A DNA stretch of 64,000 bases, taken from NCBI RefSeq assembly GCF_027812955.1, contig NZ_JAPYZV010000005.1:124001-188000 (forward strand). The letters run 5' to 3'. The notes beneath the pieces were generated by a model. The model was not told the origin of the DNA. It made no database searches and was given only the letters and a program-made list of their open reading frames with translations. Numbering within the stretch: position 1 is the stretch's first letter; each line of letters starts with the position of its first letter. This document shows positions 26,079-35,600 of the stretch, one piece after another. This stretch comes from Pedococcus sp. 5OH_020. GTDB taxonomy: Bacteria; Actinomycetota; Actinomycetes; Actinomycetales; Dermatophilaceae. A program made the position numbers and the translations under genes.

Positions 26079-26518
26079 CCTTCCGAGCCGGCGGTGTCGA
26101 TCGGCGTGCCGAGCTCTACGGTCCTGCTCACGGTGCACAGTCGGTCATGGGACATCGCGATCGCCCTCGGCAGCATCTCGCGCGCCCGGTCCCCGGCCTC
26201 CCCCTCCGGGAAGCTCACCGAGAACCGCACCTGTAGGTCACGCATGTGGTTGCCGTCGTCGTCGCGCACCTTGTCCCCGGAGGCCTCGACGGTGAACGTC
26301 TCGGGCTCGGCCCGCTTCACGGTGATGAAGTCCACGTCGATGGCGCTACAGCCCGCAATGGCGGCAAGCAGCAGCTCGACCGGCGTGAAGGCCGGGCCGT
26401 CGCCGCCGATCCTCATGGTGCCACCCCGAGCGTTGGTCACGTCGAAGACGCCCTTGGAGACGCGCTCCATGCTGATCGACCGGTGTCCCAGTCCCGTACC
26501 GCCGGTCTCTTCGGTCAT
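26075..26518 (-). CDS. OsmC/Ohr-family peroxide-detoxifying protein
   Basis: 147-residue OsmC-fold protein; such enzymes reduce organic hydroperoxides using two cysteines. Both are visible, in LLAAIAGCSAIDVDF and in SHDRLCTVSRTV. GGGGAG precedes ATG 26518, which overlaps the stop of the DUF1697 gene by 4 bp (ATGA), so it is the last gene of a phzF, DUF1697, osmC operon. A longer frame by four residues is less likely given this overlap and the ribosome site. Confidence 0.88.
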   Translation of the reverse strand: MTEETGGTGLGHRSISMERVSKGVFDVTNARGGTMRIGGDGPAFTPVELLLAAIAGCSAIDVDFITVKRAEPETFTVEASGDKVRDDDGNHMRDLQVRFSVSFPEGEAGDRAREMLPRAIAMSHDRLCTVSRTVELGTPIDTAGSEG

Positions 26519-27057
26519 GGTTCTCCCCACTTCTGCGCCAGTGCGCGGACGACGGTCAGGTTCCTCGCGGTGCCGGGCACCCCGAGGACCTTCTCCAGGC
26601 GGGCTCCGGTGAGCTTCGCCTCGTTGAAGGGCACCGCATACTCCAGAAGGACATCCTTGCCGATGACCGTGGCATGTTCCCCACCGGCCGCCCAGTCCTC
26701 CAGCGCCGAGGCGTAGTCACCCGTCGGAGCCCTCACGCAGAAGCTCACATACCGGCTGCCTCCCACCGCAGCCGACGGCGGTATGGCGTCCACCGCGGCC
26801 ACCAGGCCAGTGAGCTGGGCAGGCGTGCGGGCGATGGCCACGATGTCGTACCCGGCGTGCGCACCGAGGACCCGCCCCACAGTCTGCTCCACCTTCTCTG
26901 CGCTGCGCAGCGGCGTGGCCACCAGGAAGTTCCCAGTCTGGATGTGCGACTCGACCGCCGAGAAGCCGTTCTCCTGCAAGACTTCTCGCGCCTCGTCCAT
27001 GCGAAGCTTCCGCCCACCGACGTTGACTGCACGCAGGAGCACCACGAACCGGGACAC
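26515..27057 (-). CDS. DUF1697-family protein
   Basis: 180-residue DUF1697 protein, unknown function. The family signature is the start FVVLLRAVNVGGRKLRMDE, then GFSAVESHIQTGNFLVAT and a C-terminal LEKVLGVPGTARNLTVVRAL. GTG 27057 begins 2 nt after the phzF stop and directly at the conserved sequence; longer frames are rejected. Middle gene of the phzF, DUF1697, osmC operon. Confidence 0.85.
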   Translation of the reverse strand: MSRFVVLLRAVNVGGRKLRMDEAREVLQENGFSAVESHIQTGNFLVATPLRSAEKVEQTVGRVLGAHAGYDIVAIARTPAQLTGLVAAVDAIPPSAAVGGSRYVSFCVRAPTGDYASALEDWAAGGEHATVIGKDVLLEYAVPFNEAKLTGARLEKVLGVPGTARNLTVVRALAQKWGEP

Positions 27058-27059
27058 CG

Positions 27060-27920
27060 CTAGGCACCTGCCCTGTCCAGGTCGACGACGCCGCGCCCCA
27101 CCTCGCGCACCAGACCGCCAACGCGTACCGTGCCGCACGAGCCCACGCTGAGCCTGAGGGTGGAAGGCCTCCCCAGCTGGCGACCCTGCCTGACGGTCCA
27201 CTCCCCCATCTCTGAGCGCGCAGCGAACCAGGCGCCCAGGTTCGAGCATGCCGAACCCGTGGCGGCGTCCTCGGAGATGCTCACCCCGTCGCTGATCAGT
27301 GCGCGGGCTTCCAGCTCGCCGTCACCGGTCTCGGCCCAGAGGTACACCAGGGTCTCACCGCCCCGTACCCCCATGGAGCCGTAGCGCGCCATCGCGGCAG
27401 CATCGGGACGTGCGCGGCGCACCGCCTCCACCGAGGAGGCCCGGGCCATCACCTGGGAGGTGCCGACGCTCACCTGCTGGGCCGGCGGAAGCAGGTCGGA
27501 CGGCTGCAGCCCCAACGCCCGGGCCAGCTCCGCGCTGTCGAGGTCGCGCTCCACCGTGCCCGTCAGAGCGGTGAGCGTCCATTCGTCCCCCGTCGCGCGT
27601 ACCGGGACGATGCCGGCCGGCATGGACAGGGCAAGGTCGTCGCCCAGGCCCCATAGGTCTCGTACGACATGCGCCGTCCCGAGCGTCGGGTGGCCCGCGA
27701 ACGGCATCTCCGAGGCGGTCGTGAAGATGCGCACCGCTGCGTGGCCGCCCGTCGTCGGCCCCAACACGAACGTGGTCTCGGACAGGTTGAACTGCCGTGC
27801 CAAGCCCTGCAGCTGGCCCTCCGAGAGAGGCGAACCGTCCTCGAAGACGCACAGAGGGTTGCCGGAGAACGGGTTTCCCGGCTCGGCGAAGACGTTGAGC
27901 AGCCGGTACGGCAGGGGCAT
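27060..27920 (-). CDS. PhzF-family phenazine-biosynthesis-like isomerase
   Basis: 286-residue protein of the PhzF/diaminopimelate-epimerase fold. The opening YRLLNVFAEPGNPFSGNPLCVFED contains the catalytic-glutamate region of the family, and the second half has the SEDAATGSACSNLGAWF motif, the equivalent of the DapF-like active-site loop. No phenazine genes are present, so this is one of the many PhzF paralogues of unknown substrate. The ATG follows CAGAGT (27932-27927) and 6 nt, divergent from the histidine phosphatase. Confidence 0.88.
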   Translation of the reverse strand: MPLPYRLLNVFAEPGNPFSGNPLCVFEDGSPLSEGQLQGLARQFNLSETTFVLGPTTGGHAAVRIFTTASEMPFAGHPTLGTAHVVRDLWGLGDDLALSMPAGIVPVRATGDEWTLTALTGTVERDLDSAELARALGLQPSDLLPPAQQVSVGTSQVMARASSVEAVRRARPDAAAMARYGSMGVRGGETLVYLWAETGDGELEARALISDGVSISEDAATGSACSNLGAWFAARSEMGEWTVRQGRQLGRPSTLRLSVGSCGTVRVGGLVREVGRGVVDLDRAGA

Positions 27921-27945
27921 GGGGCCACTCTGTCATGCTGGCTGG
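27921..27945. promoter_or_regulatory. 25-bp divergent leaderless promoter (phzF operon / phosphatase)
   Basis: Only 25 bp separate two divergent start codons. On the minus strand CAGAGT (27932-27927) is 6 nt from the phzF ATG, and on the plus strand CATGCT (27934-27939) is 6 nt from GTG 27946. The two hexamers are almost back to back, so RNA polymerase cannot occupy both at once. Confidence 0.5.
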
Positions 27946-28572
27946 GTGACGTCGTCGACCGTGCCACCCGAAGGACGCCTGGTCCTGCTGCGCCACGGGG
28001 AGACCGAGTGGTCGCTCTCGGGCCAGCACACCGGACGTACCGACATCCCGCTCACCTCGCACGGTGAGGAGCTGGCCACGGCGGCGGGCCGGCTCCTCAC
28101 CGGCTACCACTTCTCCCTCGCGCTCGCGTCTCCGCTTCAGCGCGCGAAGCGGACGGCTGAGCTCGCGGGGCTGGCCACGCAGCCCGACGCGGACCTGCTG
28201 GAGTGGGACTACGGCGGCTACGAAGGCCGGACCACGGCCGACATCCGGTCCGAGCTGGGCTACGACTGGACCGTCTTCGAGCACGGCGTGCCGGCGGGCG
28301 ACACCCCGGGCGAGACCGTGGAGGAGGTGGCCGCGCGGGCCTCCCGAGTCGTGCGGCGCGCGGTGGCGGCCATGTCCGACGGCGACGTCGCCCTGGTCGG
28401 TCACGGGCACTGCCTGCGCGTCCTGGCCACGGTCTTCCTGCGGCAGGAGCCGCGGATGGGAGCCCAGCTGCTGTTCGACGCCGGCTCGGTCAGCGTGCTG
28501 CAGTTCGAGCGGGAGGAGCCGGCCATCCGCGTGTGGAACCACGGTCCTGCGGTGTCTGCTAGGCCTTCGTGA
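27946..28572 (+). CDS. Histidine phosphatase family (phosphoglycerate mutase-like) protein
   Basis: 208-residue branch-1 histidine phosphatase. The phosphohistidine motif is LVLLRHGETEWS; the second catalytic His is in ALVGHGHCLRVLA; and the acid/base Glu is in LLEWDYGGYEGRTT. Substrate not identifiable (phosphosugars, cobalamin precursors or others). GTG 27946 is preceded by CATGCT with a 6-nt spacer. Its 3' end overlaps the convergent RES toxin gene by 14 bp. Confidence 0.87.
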   Translation: MTSSTVPPEGRLVLLRHGETEWSLSGQHTGRTDIPLTSHGEELATAAGRLLTGYHFSLALASPLQRAKRTAELAGLATQPDADLLEWDYGGYEGRTTADIRSELGYDWTVFEHGVPAGDTPGETVEEVAARASRVVRRAVAAMSDGDVALVGHGHCLRVLATVFLRQEPRMGAQLLFDAGSVSVLQFEREEPAIRVWNHGPAVSARPS

Positions 28573-29194
28573 CCCGGGTCCTGGGCGGTCGCACGACGGT
28601 GAGGTCGGCCCGGCGAGGCGTCGGCACGAGGGCGGGCGCCCCGGGCACTGCCCGCGCGGGTACCGGATCGGGGTCGGCCGGCCACGGGCGCGACCCCTGC
28701 TCGTCGAACAGCGCCACGGCGCTGCACTCCCCCGGGGTGAACCGCGGGCCGTATCGAACCCCGGCCAGCCCCGCGGACCGGAACGCCTGCGCCCACTGCT
28801 GAGGCACGGCATACGGCACCATCGTCTCGAGCTCGCGAGTGACGCCGAAGTCGCCAGCGGCCCGGTCCTGGCAGTTCGCCACCGACCGAGGCTCCGGAAG
28901 CCTGAGACGCGAGACCACCACCTCGGACAGCAGCGACTCCGGGACGGCGTTTGCACCCCCGAGCACCGGACCGACGCGCTCACGCAGCGCGCTCAGGGCA
29001 TCCAGGGCCGTATAGCAGGTCCCGTCGGGCGGACCGAGGTCGAAGCGACCAGCGCGGTCGCTGCCGAACCACCATGGACCGAGGTCGACCTGGTGCGCCC
29101 GGTACAGGTCCGTGGAGGCCAGCAGCTCGTATGCGGGGAAGCCCTGCAGCGTAGCGGGCGGTGGCCCCTGGGCCGGCCGCTCGCGGGCCGTCAT
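28559..29194 (-). CDS. RES-domain toxin (NAD+-degrading type)
   Basis: 211-residue RES-family protein. Known RES toxins (ParT, MbcT, Res) degrade or modify NAD+ or target proteins via an ADP-ribosyltransferase-like fold. The invariant Arg is in LYRAHQVDLGPWWFG; then come RFDLGPPDGTCYTALDALSAL with a following Glu (LRERVG) and the Ser-containing PESLLSEV. ATG 29194 overlaps the antitoxin stop by 4 bp (ATGA), giving antitoxin-then-toxin order. It has a Pro/Arg-rich C-terminal tail of ~35 residues. Confidence 0.8.
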   Translation of the reverse strand: MTARERPAQGPPPATLQGFPAYELLASTDLYRAHQVDLGPWWFGSDRAGRFDLGPPDGTCYTALDALSALRERVGPVLGGANAVPESLLSEVVVSRLRLPEPRSVANCQDRAAGDFGVTRELETMVPYAVPQQWAQAFRSAGLAGVRYGPRFTPGECSAVALFDEQGSRPWPADPDPVPARAVPGAPALVPTPRRADLTVVRPPRTRVTKA

Positions 29195-29736
29195 GCCGCC
29201 CAGGCGGCTGCGTCCGACGCCGCCGCGTCCGCGACCCGGCCGACCGCCGCGGCCGAGGACCGATGCACCACGAGGTAGTCGACCGCACTGTGGCCGTCGA
29301 AGACCGGCGTCGGGGTGGTCAGCCAGGCGCCGATGGACCAGCCGTCGACCCCCTTGCGGGTGAACGCTCCGACCGCCTCCTGGACGCCCGCACGCACTGT
29401 TCCGTTGCGCCCGAACTGCAGCGAGGGGTAGACGAGATGACCGTCGGAGGTGCGGCATGCCAGCACGGTCCCGCGCCGCACCCGGTCGAACAGGGCCTGT
29501 CGGGAGATGCCGAGCCACGCCACGAGCCCAGGGGTGTCATAGAACGGCCCGAGCGGCTCGTCCAGCGGATGCACCGTCGGCAGGGCCGCAACCATGCGGT
29601 CCGCGAGCTGCTCCACGTCGCCGAGCTCGAGGACGCGCCCCTGGGCGCGAAGGGATTCGGCCCGCAGGCGGATGCGCCGGTGAAGCGCCGCGGTCAGCGC
29701 CTCGAGATCCGTGGTCAAACGGGTCGGTAGCGACAT
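29191..29736 (-). CDS. Antitoxin partner of the RES toxin
   Basis: 181-residue protein upstream of and coupled to the RES toxin. The middle part holds a helix-turn-helix-like stretch, TPGLVAWLGISRQALFDRV, followed by a beta-hairpin (HLVYPSLQF); the C-terminus (SIGAWLTTPTPVFDGHSAVDYL) resembles the toxin-binding end of Xre/MbcA/ParS antitoxins, where an acidic tail blocks the toxin pocket. ATG 29736 is preceded by TGGAG; longer upstream frames are rejected. Likely represses its own promoter, but no operator was identified. Confidence 0.72.
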   Translation of the reverse strand: MSLPTRLTTDLEALTAALHRRIRLRAESLRAQGRVLELGDVEQLADRMVAALPTVHPLDEPLGPFYDTPGLVAWLGISRQALFDRVRRGTVLACRTSDGHLVYPSLQFGRNGTVRAGVQEAVGAFTRKGVDGWSIGAWLTTPTPVFDGHSAVDYLVVHRSSAAAVGRVADAAASDAAAWAA

Positions 29737-29824
29737 GGCAGGTCTCCACTCAGCGTCAAGGGCGTCAAGGTATGTCCTACAGCGTAACCGGCGCCACTGA
29801 CCCCGCTCCCGGAACGCCGGCCGG

Positions 29825-31306
29825 CTAGGGGATCGCCCAGGTATGCACGGGCTCGTTGCTGTGCATGTTCTTGGCGTACAGCCGCAGCATCTCCCCGAGG
29901 GCGCTCTGCCTGTCCATCCCCGCCTTCTCCAGGCTCGCGACCGTCTCGGACTGCCACGTGGCACCGTTTCTGCTGGTCTTGCAGCGGCCCTCGATCACCG
30001 AGAGGTACCGCTCACGAACGGCGGCCGAGACCCCCCACTCCGCGAGGCCCTGGTGGGCCATGGGCAGCAGATGGCGAAGGACGAGCTCCTCAGCTCGCAC
30101 CTCGCCGAAGCCCGGCCAGTAGAGCCGCGACTCGATGCCGTCACGGGCAGCGTTGTGGAAGTTCTGCTCCGCGGCCGCGAAGCTCATCTTGCTCCAGATC
30201 GGCCGGTCGTCCGAGGCGAGCTTGCGGATCACGCCGTAGTAGAACGCCGCGTTCGCCATCACGTCCACGAGGGTGGGGCCCGCCGGGAGCACGCGGTTCT
30301 CCACCCGCAGGTGTGGAGTGCCGCCGACGATGTCGTAGATCGGCCGGTTCCAGCGGTAGATCGTGCCGTTGTGCAGACGGAGCTCAGGAAGCGAGGGCGC
30401 CTGACCTGACTCGAGGAAGGTGATCGGGTCCTCGTCGCTCACCTCTGCGAGCAGGGCCGGGAAGTAGCGGACGTTCTCCTCGAAGAGGTCGAAGATCGAG
30501 GTGATCCACCGCTCCCCGAAGAACACCCTGGGCCGGACGCCCTGGTTCTTCAGCTCGATGCTCCGGGTGTCCGTCGCCTGGCTGAACAGCTCGATCCGGG
30601 TCTCGGCGTGCAACCGCTTGCCGAAGAAGAACGGCGAGTTGGCAGCCAAGGCGATCTGCGGGGCGACGAGGGCCTGTGCGGCGTTCCAGTGGGCGGCGAA
30701 GTCAGCTGGTGCGACCTGGAGGTGAAGCTGCACGCTGGTGCACGCCGACTCCGGAGCGATCGAGTCGCAGTACGTGGCGACCCGCTCCCCCGTCGGGCCC
30801 TCGATGTCGAGGTAGATGTCCTCACCGCGCGCGTAGAAGATCGAGTCGTTCAGGGCGGTGTAGCGGTTGTTCGCGCTGATCCACTCCCCCTCGAAGTGCT
30901 CCGGCATGATCGTCGGCAGGATCCCCACCGCGACGATGTGCGCTCCGCGTTTCTCAGCCGCGGCGCTGGCGGCGTTCAGTGAGGCACGCATCTCGTCCTC
31001 GAGCTCGATCGCCGCGTCACCGGGCAGCGGGCGCGGCGGGACGTTGAGCTCGATGTTGTACCGCGCGAGCTCGGTCTGGTAGCCCGGATCCGCGATGGCC
31101 TCGAGCACCTCGGCGTTGGCGAACTTCGGCTGGTACCGGTCGTCCACGAGGTTGAGCTCGATCTCCATCCCGGTCATGGGGCGCTCGAACTCGAACACGC
31201 TCTGGGCCAGCATCCGCTCGAAGACGTCGAGGTTCTGGCGCACCTTCTCCCGATAGCGCTGACGCTGTTCTCGGGTGTAGCTCTGCGCGCCCACCTCTTC
31301 ACCCAC
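29825..31306 (-). CDS. Glutamate-cysteine ligase family (GCS2) carboxylate-amine ligase
   Basis: 493-residue ATP-dependent ligase of the GCS2 superfamily, similar to the actinobacterial glutamate-cysteine-ligase-like proteins. The ATP/Mg region begins MTGMEIELNLVDDRYQPKFANAEVLE; LARYNIELNVPPRPLPGD, the conserved NNRYTALNDSIFYARGEDIY and later LRVENRVLPAGPTLVDVMAN follow. The true substrate (glutathione or mycothiol-related, or another peptide) cannot be inferred. GTG 31306 has a strong GGGAGGG site and begins before the conserved part; a longer upstream frame is rejected. Confidence 0.78.
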   Translation of the reverse strand: MGEEVGAQSYTREQRQRYREKVRQNLDVFERMLAQSVFEFERPMTGMEIELNLVDDRYQPKFANAEVLEAIADPGYQTELARYNIELNVPPRPLPGDAAIELEDEMRASLNAASAAAEKRGAHIVAVGILPTIMPEHFEGEWISANNRYTALNDSIFYARGEDIYLDIEGPTGERVATYCDSIAPESACTSVQLHLQVAPADFAAHWNAAQALVAPQIALAANSPFFFGKRLHAETRIELFSQATDTRSIELKNQGVRPRVFFGERWITSIFDLFEENVRYFPALLAEVSDEDPITFLESGQAPSLPELRLHNGTIYRWNRPIYDIVGGTPHLRVENRVLPAGPTLVDVMANAAFYYGVIRKLASDDRPIWSKMSFAAAEQNFHNAARDGIESRLYWPGFGEVRAEELVLRHLLPMAHQGLAEWGVSAAVRERYLSVIEGRCKTSRNGATWQSETVASLEKAGMDRQSALGEMLRLYAKNMHSNEPVHTWAIP

Positions 31307-31439
31307 GGGAACCCTCCCTTGCAGTGCCTGCCGGTATGCCCGCGTGTCGCCTCGTGGAACAACCCAACGCTGTACTGACCCAACCACATGCAGGGCGCGC
31401 CTGCCAACGCCTGTCGGTGCGCTCTCCTAACCTGCGGGT

Positions 31440-32615
31440 GTGCGGTTCCTCCACACCTCCGACTGGCACCTGGGACGGTCCTTCCACCAGGTGGGGCTGC
31501 TCGACGCGCAGGCGCAGCTCGTCGACCACCTGGTGTCGACGGTCCGCTCGGAGCAGGTGGACGCCGTCCTGGTCGCGGGCGACATCTACGACCGCGCCAT
31601 GCCGGCTCCCGAGACGGTTCAGCTGCTCTCGGAGTCTGTGACGCGGCTCATCGACGCCGGTGCGACGGTGCTGCTCTCCAGCGGGAACCACGACTCCGCC
31701 ATCCGCCTCGGGTTCGCCCATGAGCTGCTCGCGCGCGCCGGGCTCCACATCCGCTCCTCCGTGGCGTCGATCGGGACGCCGGTCATGGTGAAGGACGTCG
31801 CGGTCTACCCGTTGCCCTACCTCGAACCGTCCGTCGCCTGCGCGCCGCTCGCCTCGGCCGACCGGACCCATGCAGGGGTGCTCGGCGCCGCGCTCGCGCG
31901 CGTCCGCGTCGACCGTCAGCGCCGCGCTCGCTCGGTGGTGATGGCGCATGCGTTCGTCACCGGTGGGGCCACCACCGACTCGGAGCGGGACATCTCCGTC
32001 GGAGGCGTCTCCGCCGTCCACCCTCGCGTCTTCGCGGGCCACGACTATGTGGCACTGGGTCACCTGCACGGGCGGCAGCGGGTCGGCGAGCACCTCCGCT
32101 ACAGCGGCTCGCCGCTCGCGCTCTCGTTCAGCGAGGCCGGCCAGACCAAGGGCTCCTGGCTGGTCGATCTCGACGATGACGGCGTTCACGTCCAGGCCGT
32201 GGACTCACCGGTGGCCAGACCCCTTGCCACGATCCGTGGAGACCTTGACTCCATCCTCGCGGATCCCGCTCTCACGCATGCTGAGCGGGCCTGGTGCCAG
32301 GTGACCCTGACGGATCCCGCCCGTCCGCTGGGGGCGATGGAGCGGGTGCGAAGGCGGTTCCCGCACACGTTGGAGCTGCGCTTCGACCCGCAGGGGATGG
32401 CCGTTCCGGTGCGGCGGTACGCGGAGCGGGTAGAGGCTCACGACGACGTCGACGTGTGCTGCCAGTTCCTGGAGCACGTCCGAGGTGGAGCACGTGCCTC
32501 GGCGCAGGAGCGCGCCCTGCTCGCCCGGGCTGTGGAGTCCGTCCGCGTGGGCGCGGCGCGCCACGACGACGAGGGGCAGCTCGGCCACAACCGCGCCACC
32601 GCGGGTGCCGCATGA
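31440..32615 (+). CDS. sbcD: Exonuclease SbcD (Mre11-like nuclease subunit)
   Basis: 391-residue metallophosphoesterase, nuclease subunit of SbcCD, which cleaves hairpins and DNA ends during repair. Metal motifs: HTSDWHLGRSF, VAGDIYDR, SSGNHDSAIRLG and VVMAHAFV, with the late LGHLHGRQRVG. The GTG start follows TAACCT (31428-31433) and 6 nt, a leaderless arrangement. It overlaps sbcC by 4 bp (ATGA), coupling the two subunits. Confidence 0.95.
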   Translation: MRFLHTSDWHLGRSFHQVGLLDAQAQLVDHLVSTVRSEQVDAVLVAGDIYDRAMPAPETVQLLSESVTRLIDAGATVLLSSGNHDSAIRLGFAHELLARAGLHIRSSVASIGTPVMVKDVAVYPLPYLEPSVACAPLASADRTHAGVLGAALARVRVDRQRRARSVVMAHAFVTGGATTDSERDISVGGVSAVHPRVFAGHDYVALGHLHGRQRVGEHLRYSGSPLALSFSEAGQTKGSWLVDLDDDGVHVQAVDSPVARPLATIRGDLDSILADPALTHAERAWCQVTLTDPARPLGAMERVRRRFPHTLELRFDPQGMAVPVRRYAERVEAHDDVDVCCQFLEHVRGGARASAQERALLARAVESVRVGAARHDDEGQLGHNRATAGAA

Positions 32616-35600
32616 GGCTCCATTCCCTGAGCGTCACCGCCTTCGGGCCTTTCGCGGGCACTGTCACCGTCGACTTCGACACGCTGTCGAGCAGCGGGCT
32701 GTTCCTGGTCCGTGGTGCGACAGGCGCAGGGAAGACAAGCCTTCTCGACGCGGTGGCCTTCGCGCTGTACGCAGACGTTCCCGGGGCGCGCTCGAAGAAG
32801 GGTCTGCACAGCGACCATGCCGACCGCGGCACCGTCCCTGGCGTGATGCTGGAGTTCACGGCGGGCGGCCGTCGCTTGAGGATCGAGCGTTCCCCGGAGT
32901 TCTCCCGTCCCAAGTCGCGTGGGTCGGGGCTCACGAAGGTGCCGGCGAAGGCTGTCCTGTTCGAGCATCGCGATGGCGCGTGGCAGCCGCTCAGCACCCG
33001 CCACGATGAGATCGGCGAGGTCGTCAGGGACGTGGTGGGCCTTGGGCTGGAGCAGTTCAGCAAGGTGGTGCTGCTGCCCCAGGGCGACTTCGCCGCGTTC
33101 CTGCGTGCGACTCCCGAGGAACGCCGCGGTCTGCTGGAGAGACTGTTCGACGTCACCGCTTTCGCCGGCGTGGAGGAGTGGTTCGCGGTCCGGCGCAAGG
33201 AGTCCGCCGACCTGGTCGAGAGCCATCGCACGGCCCTGCGGGGCGACCTCGGCATCCTCACCGAGGTGCTCGCGCACGTGCCCGCAGGCGTCGTCGACTC
33301 ATCCTCCATACCTACCGCCTCGTGCGAGGCCCCGGACTTCGCGGCTCTGAGTCCTGACCACCTCGGGGCCACGGTGTCGCGGCTCCAGGACCGGCTCTCC
33401 GCCGCCGTGACGGCGTCGATGGCAGAGCTGGACGTGGCCCGGCTCGCAGACGGGCATGCCACCGCCGCTCACCTGGCAGCGCTGGACCAGCTGAACCGTC
33501 GTCATCGTGGCGAGGAGGCGTTGCGATCTCTGGCGCTTTTGGAGGGTCGGCAGGACGCTCACACCGCGACCCTGGCGCTGGTGGCGGCGGCCGACCGCGC
33601 GGCCTCGGTGCAGGGTGACCTGAAAGCTCTTCAGAGGGCTCACGCAGCGGTGGACGCCGCCGCCTCGAGGCTCCGCTCGCTCGGCGCCGAGCTGGAGCAC
33701 GGTGGCCTCACCGTCCCAGCGGGCTCGGTGCTCGAGGTCAGTGCTCTTCAGCGAAGACTCGACGAAGGCACCGTGGCGCTCACCGAGGCGAAGCACGTGG
33801 CGAACGCGATGAGTCGCCGCCAGGCTCAGCAGGCCGCGCTTCTGCTTGACACCGAGGCTGCCAGTGATGGCAGCTCGCTGGTCGCCGCCAAGCTCGACGG
33901 CGCCAAGAGCGCACTGGAGCAAGCCCGACAGCGGCTCGAGGAGATATCCGCGTCAGCGGCACAGCTGGAGCAGGGTACCGCCGAGGTCACGCTCCTGGAG
34001 CGCCTGGTGACGGTCCGGGCGGCGTACGAACGGGATATCGCCCGGGCGGAGGTCCTCAGGGAAGCTCGCCTGACCCGACGTGAGGCTGCCCAGGGGCTGC
34101 GACAGGTCTACCAGGATCTTCGGCAGGCCAGGCTCGACGGCATGGCAGCCGAGCTGGCCACCGCCCTGCGTGATGGCGGACCGTGCCCGGTCTGCGGGTC
34201 GTACGAGCATCCGGCACCCGCGCAGGCGGCGAGGGCGCTCACCGCCGCCGACGTGGAGACAGCGGAGCAGCACTGGCAGCAGGCCGTCACGGCGTTGCAC
34301 CGGACGGAGCGAGAAGCCGTGGCTCTGCAGGCGACGCAGGCCGAGAGGCTCGACGAGCTGGGCTCCGAGGAGCGGGACCATGCGACGCTGGAGCGGTTGC
34401 TCGACCGAAGTCGGCAGAGAGTCGCCGCATTGACGAAGGCGGCGCGGCTTCTCCCGCAGGCCGACGCTGCCGTCACCGCGGCTCGGGCGTCAGTCAGCTC
34501 CGTCGAGGAGGAGCAGCGCGCCCTCCGGGACAAGCTCACCACCCTCATGTCGACGTCGGCGGCCATCCTGCAGGAACTTTCGGTTGACGGCGAAGGGCTG
34601 CGTGAGCTCCTGGACAGGCACGCAGAGCAATGCCCCTGTGCTGGAGCCGGCGCAGATACCCATACGGAGCCGGCGGCGGACCCTGAGGGGGCCGACCCAG
34701 GGGGCCCGGGAGAGGTGCGCTCCGGCCTCGCGGCCGAGGGCGTCCTCGCGGACACCACCAGGCGCCACGCGCGCGTGGCAGGGGTGCTGGCGTCGTACGC
34801 CGAGGCGCTTGTCGGGCACCAGCGTGCGGTCGCGGAGCAGGCGTCGGTCGAGGATGGCACCACCCATTCCCTTTCGGAGGCAGGTTTCACCAGTGTCGCC
34901 GAGGCACGGCAGGCGACTCTGCCGGTGGGGACCGTGGCAGACCTGCGCGCCAAGGCCACCGCCTATGAGCGAGCCGTGATGGTGGCCCAAACGACTCTCG
35001 GCGATCCGGAGGTGGAGTTCGCGCTGGCCCAGCCGGTCCCAGATGTGGACGAGCTGTCGCGCCTGCGGGAGACGGCGCGCACCTCCTACACTGCGGCAGT
35101 CTCGAGCGACACGCTCCTGCGTGAGGCGCTGACAGCGATGGAGCGGGTCGGCCAGAGCATCACGGAGCGAAGCTCGAGACTGGCCACGGCCTACGCGGAG
35201 CATGACGCCCTACGTAGGGTGGCGGACACGTTGGCCGGCACCAGCCCGGACAACGCTCTCCGCATGCGGCTGTCGGCCTTCGTGCTGGCGGCTCGCCTGG
35301 AGAAGGTGGCAGCCCTCGCCAACGAACGGCTCCGGACCCTGGGAGAGGGGCGCTACCAGCTCAGACACACCGACGGCCTCGCCGCCCGCGGCGCGCGCAG
35401 CGGCCTGGGCCTCGAGGTCCTCGACCTCTGGACCGGCCAACCCCGCGACACCAGCTCGCTGTCCGGCGGGGAGTCCTTCATGGCCTCGCTGGCCCTCGCG
35501 CTCGGCCTCGCGGACGCAGTGCGAGAGGAGGCCGGTGGCTTCGACCTGCAGACGCTCTTCGTGGACGAGGGGTTCGGCACGTTGGACGACGACAGCCTCG

